Assembly: GCA_018647025.1 (NCBI GenBank)
Contig: JABGTQ010000026.1
Span: 1-7,631, forward strand
DNA length: 7,631 bases
Source of the DNA: Nitrospina sp.
Lineage (GTDB): Bacteria; Nitrospinota; Nitrospinia; Nitrospinales; VA-1
Direction: 5' to 3'
The notes under the pieces: model-generated
What the model was told of the DNA's origin: nothing
Seen by the model: the letters and a program-made list of their open reading frames with translations, nothing else
Databases searched by the model: none
Program-made: the position numbers and the translations under genes
Shown here: positions 1-6,145 of the stretch, in pieces
How positions within the stretch are numbered: position 1 is the first letter of the stretch
How the letters are laid out: the number at the start of each line of letters is the position of its first letter

Positions 1-978
1 AGCAGCTATAGTATCACCACTCTTGATAGCTTCTATCGTATTTATAACTGTAGACTCCACTGTTTTATTTCCTGATGTGCGAGCACAGATTTCAAGTCCC
101 TCTAGTAAACCCACCCCACTCGAAAGAAGTGTCCCTAAAGTTCTTGAGAACTTCGCAATAGAAACTTTTCGAATTAGCGGCCCAACCACAGGGATTTTTA
201 ATACGTAACGATCAATTAAGGACCTACCACCCTCAGTAGCATGCAGCCTTCTAAAAACCAAATAAATCGAATACGAAGTTCCTAACATATAATACCATTT
301 GGTTTGAAACATATCGCTAACAGCTATTACTATTGCAGTAGGAACGGGCAACTCAGCCCCTCCACTATTAAACATTGTCGTAAACGCGGGGATAACAAAG
401 ATCATTAAAAAAGAAATCACTCCCACCGCCACACTGACAATACAAGCTGGATAAACCATGGCAGACTTTACTTTTTTTTTAAGAGACGCTGTTTTCTCGA
501 TATGCGAAGCCAATCGCCTTGCAATGACATCCAATATTCCTGCTGCTTCACCAGCTTCGAAAAGATTACAATAAAGTGAGTTAAATACCTTTGGGTACTT
601 TTTCAAGGAATCAGAAAGGTTTTCCCCAGTTTCGATATTATCTTTAATGGAAAGAATAATCGCACCAAAAGTTCTATTCTCGGTCTGCTCACCCAGAATC
701 TTCAAACATTGAACCAAAGGAAGCCCCGCATCAATCATGGTAGAAAATGTTCGCGTGAAAACGACTATATCCTTCTCGGTAATTTTCTGTTTGCCACTAC
801 TAAAAAGAGGCTTTCCATTATTAAAACTAAATTCTTTTCCTCCACTCTTCAACGAAATATTAATAGGTCTAATTTTATCTTCCTTTAGACTGGCAATGGC
901 GGACTTCCTGTCTTTCGCCAGGATCTCATCATGTATAATCTTACCCTTAACTCGGGCCTTGTATTGAAATGTGAGCAT
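1..978 (-). CDS. pilC: PilC, type IV pilus inner-membrane platform protein (3' end cut by window edge)
   Basis: PilC is the polytopic inner-membrane platform of the T4P machine. It sits at the base of the pilus and passes the work of the PilB and PilT ATPases to the pilin filament. The reading frame is open from ATG at 978 to base 1, giving 326 residues of a family usually about 400 long, so roughly the last 80 are missing. A short N-terminal region (1-66) precedes the first T2SSF domain (about 67-190), which contains the typical stretch around VFTRTFSTMIDAGLPL (73-88) and AGEAAGILD (142-150). The main hydrophobic segment lies at about 175-202 (PAC...IPAFTTMF), with a shorter one at 228-243. 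The second T2SSF domain starts near 267 with KVSIAKFSRTLGTLLSSGV, the usual repeat of the first. A possible Shine-Dalgarno AAAAGGG lies 10 nt before the ATG. The gene starts 88 nt after pilT. A run of nine A residues encodes KKK at 167-169. PilC rather than GspF is chosen from the pil neighbours. Confidence 0.95.
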   Translation of the reverse strand, partial: MLTFQYKARVKGKIIHDEILAKDRKSAIASLKEDKIRPINISLKSGGKEFSFNNGKPLFSSGKQKITEKDIVVFTRTFSTMIDAGLPLVQCLKILGEQTENRTFGAIILSIKDNIETGENLSDSLKKYPKVFNSLYCNLFEAGEAAGILDVIARRLASHIEKTASLKKKVKSAMVYPACIVSVAVGVISFLMIFVIPAFTTMFNSGGAELPVPTAIVIAVSDMFQTKWYYMLGTSYSIYLVFRRLHATEGGRSLIDRYVLKIPVVGPLIRKVSIAKFSRTLGTLLSSGVGLLEGLEICARTSGNKTVESTVINTIEAIKSGDTIAA

Positions 979-1066
979 TCCCTTTTAACCCTTTTATAGT
1001 TCGATGAATAAACTAAAAAGGCTATTTATTTTTACGGACTCTATCTTTCTCATTAGCTTTAATTAC

Positions 1067-2140
1067 CTAAATAAACTCTGGTGGGTTTTTTAAAAATGAA
1101 GTAAAACGATCTTTCACGATTCCTTTATCGTAAGCATCTTCCGGGCTTATTTTTTTTTCCTTTAACTCAGCGAGAATGGCGTCATCTAAAGATTGCATCC
1201 CATATTTCTTACCTGTCTGAATGGCCGAAGGGATCTGAAAGGTTTTGCTTTCACGGATCAGGTTCGATACCGCCGAGGTCACCATAAGGATCTCAAAAAC
1301 CGCCACTCGTCCCTTCTTATCTATTCTCTTTAATAGTTTTTGCGCCACCACTCCCTTGAGCGATTCAGAAACCGACGTCCGTATCTGCGCCTGTTGGTGT
1401 GCCGGAAAAACATCTATTATACGGTCAATAGTTTTGGTCGCATTTTGTGTATGTAAGGTGCCAAATACGAGATGGCCGGTGGATGCAGCTTCAAGTGCTA
1501 ATGCGATTGTCTCAAGGTCCCGCATTTCACCTACCAGGATAATATCGGGGTCTTCACGCAAAGCCCCTCGAAGGGCCGACTTAAAACTTTTGGTATGTAC
1601 TCCTACTTCACGATGGTTAACAACAGAACTTTGCCCTTTGTGAATAAATTCAACAGGATCCTCCACTGTTATAATATGGCATTTTTTATTTTTATTTATA
1701 TGATCTATCATCGCGGCCAAGGTGGTTGATTTACCACTTCCTGTTGGACCTGTAACTAAAACCATTCCCTCGTGCAACATGGCAAGTTTAGTGATACCTC
1801 CGGGTAGATCTAACTGCTCAGCCGTTAAAATTTGGCTAGGAATTTCTCTGAAGACAGCTCCAATTCCCCACCTTTGCTGAAAGAAGTTTGCACGGTATCT
1901 GGCTAATCCTGTTATCTCATAAGCAAAATCAACATCACCTGTTTCTTCAAATATTTTTTTTTTATTATCGGGAGCAATTTCGTACAACATATCTTTAAGC
2001 TCATCATTTTCAAATGATTTATGGTCGACTTGTTCCATATCGCCATGAATTCTAAAAAAAGGTTGAGAACCTGAAATCAGGTGGAGATCAGACGCCCCTT
2101 GTTCATTCATTAATTTAAAAAGTGCGTCAATTTTAGCCAT
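1067..2140 (-). CDS. pilT: PilT, type IV pilus retraction ATPase (357 aa)
   Basis: PilT is a cytoplasmic hexameric secretion ATPase that drives pilus retraction and so twitching motility. All family landmarks are present: N-terminal PAS-like domain with ASDLHL (16-21), Walker A GPTGSGKST (131-139), Asp box ITVEDPVEFIH (157-167, with candidate catalytic Glu164), Walker B DPDIILVGEMRD (197-208), His box STGHLVFGTLHTQ (220-232), and a C-terminal AVSNLIRE (290-297) followed by KTFQIPSAIQTGKKYGMQSLDDA. The last motif is the PilT signature AIRNLIRE with one change at its third position (R to S), which favours PilT over PilU. The length is normal for PilT. I start at ATG 2140 (MAKIDALF), where PilT homologues begin. 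A TTG at 2179 would add 13 residues unlike the family. Neither start has a clear Shine-Dalgarno sequence. The gene lies 78 nt after pilQ. A-runs of 10 (1954-1963) and 9 (1150-1158) occur in lysine codons. The gene ends with TAG. Confidence 0.96.
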   Translation of the reverse strand: MAKIDALFKLMNEQGASDLHLISGSQPFFRIHGDMEQVDHKSFENDELKDMLYEIAPDNKKKIFEETGDVDFAYEITGLARYRANFFQQRWGIGAVFREIPSQILTAEQLDLPGGITKLAMLHEGMVLVTGPTGSGKSTTLAAMIDHINKNKKCHIITVEDPVEFIHKGQSSVVNHREVGVHTKSFKSALRGALREDPDIILVGEMRDLETIALALEAASTGHLVFGTLHTQNATKTIDRIIDVFPAHQQAQIRTSVSESLKGVVAQKLLKRIDKKGRVAVFEILMVTSAVSNLIRESKTFQIPSAIQTGKKYGMQSLDDAILAELKEKKISPEDAYDKGIVKDRFTSFLKNPPEFI

Positions 2141-2218
2141 ATTATTTATAGTTGTTAGATGATAAATGCCGCGCAGCAAAGTCTTTAGTTTACATTATTA
2201 CTTTATTTACAAACATAC

Positions 2219-4111
2219 TCATCCATTCTTGAGATTGTCTTTATTGCCTATGACAATGGTAGGGGTAATGAATATGAGTATTTCGGAATAATTATCTTCG
2301 TCATCCATATTTTGAAACAATTTACCCAGAATTGGTATGTCTGAAAAAAAGGGTACTTTTTTTTCTATCTCGGTCTTGGTGTTTTCAAAAATTCCGCCAA
2401 GCACAGTGGTGGCACCATTTGACACAATTACTTCGGACAGGGCCTCATTTGTTGTAATTGTTGGATTACCGTTACCATCTGTATTAGCAAAATCGGCTGC
2501 ATTTTTCGTTGCCTTGATTTCAAGAATCACATGATCATCAGATGTAACATGGGGTGTTACCGTTAGGCTAAGTTCTGCATCAATAAATTGTGTCGCAGTC
2601 CCTAAATTCGAGGACGTCTCATACGGGATTCTTCTTCCACTTGATATATGAGCTTCGCGGTGATCCATGGTTGTTACCTTTGGAGCTGAGAGAACTCGTC
2701 CTCGCCCAGCCGACTCCATTGCGGTTAACCGCAGATCTAAACCCAAGCCGCTTATAACATTTCCCGCGAGTATACCAATACCAGATGTCGCTGTTGAAGT
2801 GGTACCAAGGTTAACCAACTCGCTTCCCACTCCCTCAGTTCCCGTACCTGAGGTTATAACAGTAGCTCCATCTACTTTTGCAAAGTTTTCTGCTATTGAG
2901 TCACTATTCTTCGCAATAGAACCTGTCAAACCCCATTCTATACCAAGCTCCTTTGAGTAGTTTTTGCTGACTGAAACTATACGTGCCTCGATCATGACCT
3001 GTGGCAATTTTTTATCAAGAATCGTTATAAACTTCAGCATCTTCTCAATATTCAGAGGTAGATCTGTAAGAATCAGCGTATTAGTTCGTATGTCAACGGT
3101 AATATTTCCAGACTGGCTTCTTAGGGAATCTAAATTCTTGGCAACATCTTCAATCTGGCCATAATTAATACGTTTAACTTCCGTAACCATATCCTGATCG
3201 TTGACCAAAGATCGTCTAACAGGAGTTCCCTGTTCACTTGCTACATTGCCACGATCAACCGATTCACTAGAGGTATTATTACGTTCGGTGACATTAATAA
3301 TATTGTCACCAACACACTGTATGTGTAACTGGTTATTAGCAAGAATAATTTTGAAAGCTTGATTCCAAGGAACATCGTGAAGTCGTAGATTTATATTTCC
3401 CTTAACGCCGTCGGCGATGACAATATTAAACCCGCTCATTTCGGAAAAGACTCGCAAGATGTTTGACAGAGTGGCATTTTGAAAGTCAAGATTAATCAGG
3501 TCTTTCTTACCACCTAACAAAGACTCGCAAGGATCAACGGGAATGTTAGATTTTTTATCTACTATAATCTTTTCAGAGGAACTTCCTAGGTCAGTTTCTT
3601 TTGAGTTAACTTGCGTCTGGGTTTTTGTGGTTTTTGCTTGTATAGATTTGATATCGTACAATTTAACTCTAAGCTCATTTCCCGTGATCCTTTTGATGTC
3701 GTAGGTAGCATTGCGACTCAAAATAATTTCTAAGCGCAGAGTACGTCCGTCATCAGAATAAAGAGTCCTAATATTATCCACCACTCCCTGATTTACAGGG
3801 ATCACATCAGGTAATAGTCCCCTTTTTGTATTTGGAATGTCTAATACGAGACGTAATGGATCAGAGCCTTTAAATGGTATGTAATGAATATTATCTGACG
3901 CTTTAATACGAATAACCATTTCGTCGTCATCTTCATCGCCAACTTCAGCATCAAGTCTTACAATTTGTGTTGGTTTCTGATTAAGCAATTTGCCTTTCGC
4001 AGGAGCGCAAGAAGACAACCCATTGATCAATACAATGAAAAAGATACCGTAAAAAAATAATAGGGTTGTATGCACTATTTTTTTATTATTTGTTATAAAG
4101 ATCCTAACCAT
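2219..4111 (-). CDS. pilQ: PilQ, type IV pilus outer-membrane secretin, predicted lipoprotein (630 aa)
   Basis: PilQ forms the multimeric outer-membrane channel through which the pilus passes. From ATG 4111 the protein has a long hydrophobic leader ending in LSSC (32-35), a good lipobox with Ala at +2. It then has an acidic patch (54-64), one AMIN domain (about 64-153, envelope or peptidoglycan targeting), a Ser/Thr/Lys-rich linker (154-200), an STN/N0 domain (204-276), a second polar linker (277-310), an N1-type secretin_N repeat (311-370) and the secretin pore domain (about 373-622). The pore domain contains GRGRVLSAPKVTTMD (469-483), the VPFFSDIPILGKLF signature (586-599) and ILIFITPTIV near the end. 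The start is chosen because it overlaps the pilP stop by 8 nt and gives a clean signal peptide. An upstream ATG at 4207 would add 32 residues that only read through pilP in another frame. PilQ rather than GspD is supported by the AMIN domain and the neighbours. A single AMIN domain is fewer than in some PilQ proteins. The stop is TGA. Confidence 0.95.
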   Translation of the reverse strand: MVRIFITNNKKIVHTTLLFFYGIFFIVLINGLSSCAPAKGKLLNQKPTQIVRLDAEVGDEDDDEMVIRIKASDNIHYIPFKGSDPLRLVLDIPNTKRGLLPDVIPVNQGVVDNIRTLYSDDGRTLRLEIILSRNATYDIKRITGNELRVKLYDIKSIQAKTTKTQTQVNSKETDLGSSSEKIIVDKKSNIPVDPCESLLGGKKDLINLDFQNATLSNILRVFSEMSGFNIVIADGVKGNINLRLHDVPWNQAFKIILANNQLHIQCVGDNIINVTERNNTSSESVDRGNVASEQGTPVRRSLVNDQDMVTEVKRINYGQIEDVAKNLDSLRSQSGNITVDIRTNTLILTDLPLNIEKMLKFITILDKKLPQVMIEARIVSVSKNYSKELGIEWGLTGSIAKNSDSIAENFAKVDGATVITSGTGTEGVGSELVNLGTTSTATSGIGILAGNVISGLGLDLRLTAMESAGRGRVLSAPKVTTMDHREAHISSGRRIPYETSSNLGTATQFIDAELSLTVTPHVTSDDHVILEIKATKNAADFANTDGNGNPTITTNEALSEVIVSNGATTVLGGIFENTKTEIEKKVPFFSDIPILGKLFQNMDDEDNYSEILIFITPTIVIGNKDNLKNG

Positions 4112-4856
4112 GTAATGGATTCTTTTCGAATTCAATGTTTCTCGGTCGAGATAAAATTTCGCCGAGGTAATTACGGTACCTTTCCAAAATGACAATTTTC
4201 TTTTCATCGACAGTTTTGACTATACCGAGATTTGGTCCTATGAGTGTACCCACCTTAACAGTATGTCCCATTTGCCCTTCTGTTTGAACCAAAGCAACCG
4301 TTATCCCTTCTTTTCTTAATGTTCCAACAAATTTCATTTTATCAAAACCTGTCTGTAGTTCCGTAAGTTTAAACATGTCCTCCCGCATGCCCAAAACTTC
4401 AGATAGTAAACTTCTATAACTAGACACTTTTTTTTTGTATTCCTTTTTACTCAGTTTCCTAAGTGCTAATTCGTCGTTGAAAATCGAAGCAAAATCGTTT
4501 AGTTGATCTGCCATTTTGGGATGCTTTACTTTAACTTTTTCAAAAACTTTTATAGGAATAAGAGGCATTTTCGTTGGAGCTATAAATCGATTTGATCTTT
4601 TTTTCTTTAAAGGTGAGCGTTTACGGGAAACCCTTTTTGAATTTTTTTTTACAGGACTAACCTTTACAGGACTAACCAATGGTATAAACGGATCTCTTTT
4701 CCCTAATAAAAAATATCGTTCGCCTGGAGCAAAGTTCGCTTTTAGTGAGTCAAGTTTAAGGTTTGAAGATTGGGCAGAAACTTGAAAGGAGAACAAACCA
4801 AACAGAGACAAGGTAAAAAGCAACATAACAGATCTTATTTTTAGTTTTCGTTTCAC
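4104..4856 (-). CDS. pilP: PilP, type IV pilus alignment-complex protein (250 aa)
   Basis: PilP is the periplasmic link between the inner-membrane PilN/PilO pair and the N-domains of PilQ. The start is GTG at 4856. It gives a signal peptide with a basic n-region (KRKLKIR), a hydrophobic core (9-25) and VSA-Q as a probable type I cleavage site near residue 28. An internal ATG (residue 11) would lose the basic n-region. The family motif LGKRDPFIPL is at 51-60. The C-terminal domain (about 172-240, MKFVGTLRKEG...VALVQTEGQMGHTVKVGTLIG...) matches the PilP beta domain (HR). Between them lies a strongly basic linker (65-90) and a Lys-rich, probably helical stretch (103-168), making this PilP longer than the usual 170-180 residues. 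It has no cysteine, so it cannot be the inner-membrane lipoprotein that PilP is in Pseudomonas or Neisseria. It begins 14 nt after pilO and overlaps pilQ by 8 nt. No strong Shine-Dalgarno is visible. Confidence 0.92.
   Translation of the reverse strand: MKRKLKIRSVMLLFTLSLFGLFSFQVSAQSSNLKLDSLKANFAPGERYFLLGKRDPFIPLVSPVKVSPVKKNSKRVSRKRSPLKKKRSNRFIAPTKMPLIPIKVFEKVKVKHPKMADQLNDFASIFNDELALRKLSKKEYKKKVSSYRSLLSEVLGMREDMFKLTELQTGFDKMKFVGTLRKEGITVALVQTEGQMGHTVKVGTLIGPNLGIVKTVDEKKIVILERYRNYLGEILSRPRNIEFEKNPLHG
4651..4677 (-). repeat. 15-bp tandem duplication inside pilP (VSPVK twice)
   Basis: On the plus strand ACAGGACTAACCTTT (4651-4665) is followed by an identical 12-bp partial copy (4666-4677). In PilP this gives VSPVK repeated in tandem at 61-70, at the beginning of the basic linker and just after RDPF. 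The copies are identical, which suggests recent slippage expansion in a linker that tolerates length change. Confidence 0.85.
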
Positions 4857-4870
4857 TATTTTTCTATCTC

Positions 4871-5455
4871 TTAAATTCCTTCGATGTAAACATAACTACT
4901 TCCTATAAATGATGATATTAATTGAGGTTTCTTTACACCATTTACAACTTTTAACGATATGTTCTTGACGTGAACTATTTGTAGCATATTTTGCAAGGTG
5001 GCAAACATATCCATCGTCTCCCACAATCCACCACGGAACCTAAAATGCATGTGGATTTCTTTATAAAAATCATCCGCCATTCCATCAGCAACTTTAAAAT
5101 GAACAACATCAACATTTCTTTTTTCCCCAATTCGAGCAATCGTAACTAGAAGTTTGTTTAATGCTTTCTCACTAGGGAGTTGTTGTTTTTTCATATTCAA
5201 CTGACCCATTTTCAAGCTTAATGTTTTACGAACTTCATGCTTGCTCGCTACAACTTTAAAATATTTTTTAAGGGTGAATTCTGTGTCAACTATTTTTTTT
5301 CTTAAAGTTTCGCTTTCTAAGCTCAAAGCACTAAGAATGGTAAAAAAAGACATCAAAAATAAAATCAAACAAACCCCGACTATCCCCAAATAAATCTTGG
5401 CAGGTCCTATCTCTTCTATTGAATCGTAGGGAAGTTTGCAGAAAATTAGATTCAT
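4871..5455 (-). CDS. pilO: PilO, type IV pilus alignment-complex inner-membrane protein (194 aa)
   Basis: PilO is a bitopic inner-membrane protein that dimerises with PilN and binds PilP, setting the periplasmic alignment ring of the T4P machine. It has a short cytoplasmic N-terminus (1-20, including an IEEIGPAK stretch), one membrane helix (about 21-44), a coiled coil (about 45-92) and a C-terminal ferredoxin-like domain (about 95-194). The turn QQLPSEKALNKLLVTIARIG (91-110) followed by VDVVHFKV is the usual entry to the PilO periplasmic core, and FRFRGGLWETMDMFATLQNM (138-157) matches its central helix and strand. The length is normal. The ATG at 5455 has a Shine-Dalgarno AAAAGGTG 10 nt upstream. 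pilN ends 24 nt before, and pilP begins 14 nt after. The family is recognised mainly from architecture and position, as PilO sequences diverge quickly. Confidence 0.92.
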   Translation of the reverse strand: MNLIFCKLPYDSIEEIGPAKIYLGIVGVCLILFLMSFFTILSALSLESETLRKKIVDTEFTLKKYFKVVASKHEVRKTLSLKMGQLNMKKQQLPSEKALNKLLVTIARIGEKRNVDVVHFKVADGMADDFYKEIHMHFRFRGGLWETMDMFATLQNMLQIVHVKNISLKVVNGVKKPQLISSFIGSSYVYIEGI

Positions 5456-5465
5456 GATATTGTCA

Positions 5466-5473
5466 CACCTTTT
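5466..5473 (-). promoter_or_regulatory. Shine-Dalgarno of pilO
   Basis: The minus strand reads AAAAGGTG, 10 nt before the pilO ATG, the same spacing as at pilN. It supports ATG 5455 as the start. Confidence 0.7.
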
Positions 5474-5479
5474 CTTTGA

Positions 5480-6145
5480 TCATGCCTTCATTGGCATATA
5501 TACATAAAATGTAAAATCACGCACCACTTCTGTTTCATTCTCTTGCTGACTGGTTTGATGTAAAAATATTTTGTCGAAGCTTGATGAGGCACGAAGCAGA
5601 TCGATATAACGGACAATAGTTTCGTCGCTATGTTTTCCAAGTAAACGCCCACGAACCTCTAAAAATTCTTGCTTCGGCTGGATCTTCTTTTTAGACTTGT
5701 TTGATTTTTTTTTTGTTTTCATTTTCTTTGGATCTCCAATAAAAATCAAAGGAATATTCTTCCCCTTGATTTCCTTGATCCCAAGTTGCCTTACACTGGT
5801 AAGCCAGATTTCATCAGGGACTGGAAGAATCAGGTCTTCCAAAATTTGCGTAACCTGGAATTGATTTGCACGGAGTTCATTAATTTTTTTTATAATTTTT
5901 TCGACACGTTTAGCTTCGAGCTTCATCGATTGAATCTTTGAGGTTTGAGCAGTTAGCTTTTGCACTTGGCCTTCAAGATTCTTTATTTCATTTTCACGGT
6001 ACTTGTTTTCCATTTTTTGATAACACCAATAAGTGACTATCATAAAAATTAAAAAAAGAACCGAACCTATTGCATTTATAACTATTTTTTGTATAGCGAT
6101 CTTCTTTAGTTCTTGTTGGTAGTCAAGCAGGTTTGTGTCAATCAT
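5480..6145 (-). CDS. pilN: PilN, type IV pilus alignment-complex inner-membrane protein (221 aa)
   Basis: PilN is a bitopic inner-membrane protein. Its cytoplasmic N-terminal peptide docks into PilM and its periplasmic part pairs with PilO. Visible parts are a cytoplasmic stretch (1-21), a membrane helix (about 22-42), a coiled coil (about 44-92), then LPVPDEIWLTSVRQLG (107-122), the typical PilN strand, and EFLEVRGRLLGKHSDETIVRYIDLL (160-184), the second half of its ferredoxin-like fold. Two oddities stand out. The usual PilM-binding motif INLLP is reduced to TNLLD (4-8). A basic insert (about 139-157, mostly Lys) separates the two halves of the periplasmic domain and is encoded partly by ten consecutive A residues (5705-5714). 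The ATG overlaps the pilM stop as ATGA, so translation is probably coupled. The start also has a perfect Shine-Dalgarno sequence, given separately. Confidence 0.94.
   Translation of the reverse strand: MIDTNLLDYQQELKKIAIQKIVINAIGSVLFLIFMIVTYWCYQKMENKYRENEIKNLEGQVQKLTAQTSKIQSMKLEAKRVEKIIKKINELRANQFQVTQILEDLILPVPDEIWLTSVRQLGIKEIKGKNIPLIFIGDPKKMKTKKKSNKSKKKIQPKQEFLEVRGRLLGKHSDETIVRYIDLLRASSSFDKIFLHQTSQQENETEVVRDFTFYVYMPMKA

Noticed and set aside
23..967. Plus-strand open frames at 23-208 and 737-967
   Set aside because: They lie opposite pilC, whose minus-strand frame is continuous over 326 residues with clear T2SSF motifs; the plus-strand translations resemble no family.
1245..1643. Plus-strand 132-residue frame
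   Set aside because: It is antisense to the most conserved part of pilT (Walker B and His box) and is a shadow of that coding pressure.
1067..2140. PilU or PilB identity for the ATPase
   Set aside because: The C-terminal AVSNLIRE and QIPSAIQTG region and the 357-residue length fit PilT. PilB would be much longer, with a large N-terminal domain, and PilU lacks this signature.
2337..3164. Three plus-strand frames opposite pilQ
   Set aside because: They are antisense to the secretin domain and have no recognisable domains or ribosome sites.
4112..4207. Upstream ATG extending PilQ by 32 residues
   Set aside because: The extension would overlap pilP by about 100 nt and put a polar segment before the signal peptide; ATG 4111 gives an 8-nt overlap and a clean lipoprotein leader.
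4516..4785. Plus-strand 89-residue frame opposite pilP
   Set aside because: It is a shadow of pilP; the hydrophobic and Phe-rich composition reflects the antisense of Lys-rich codons.
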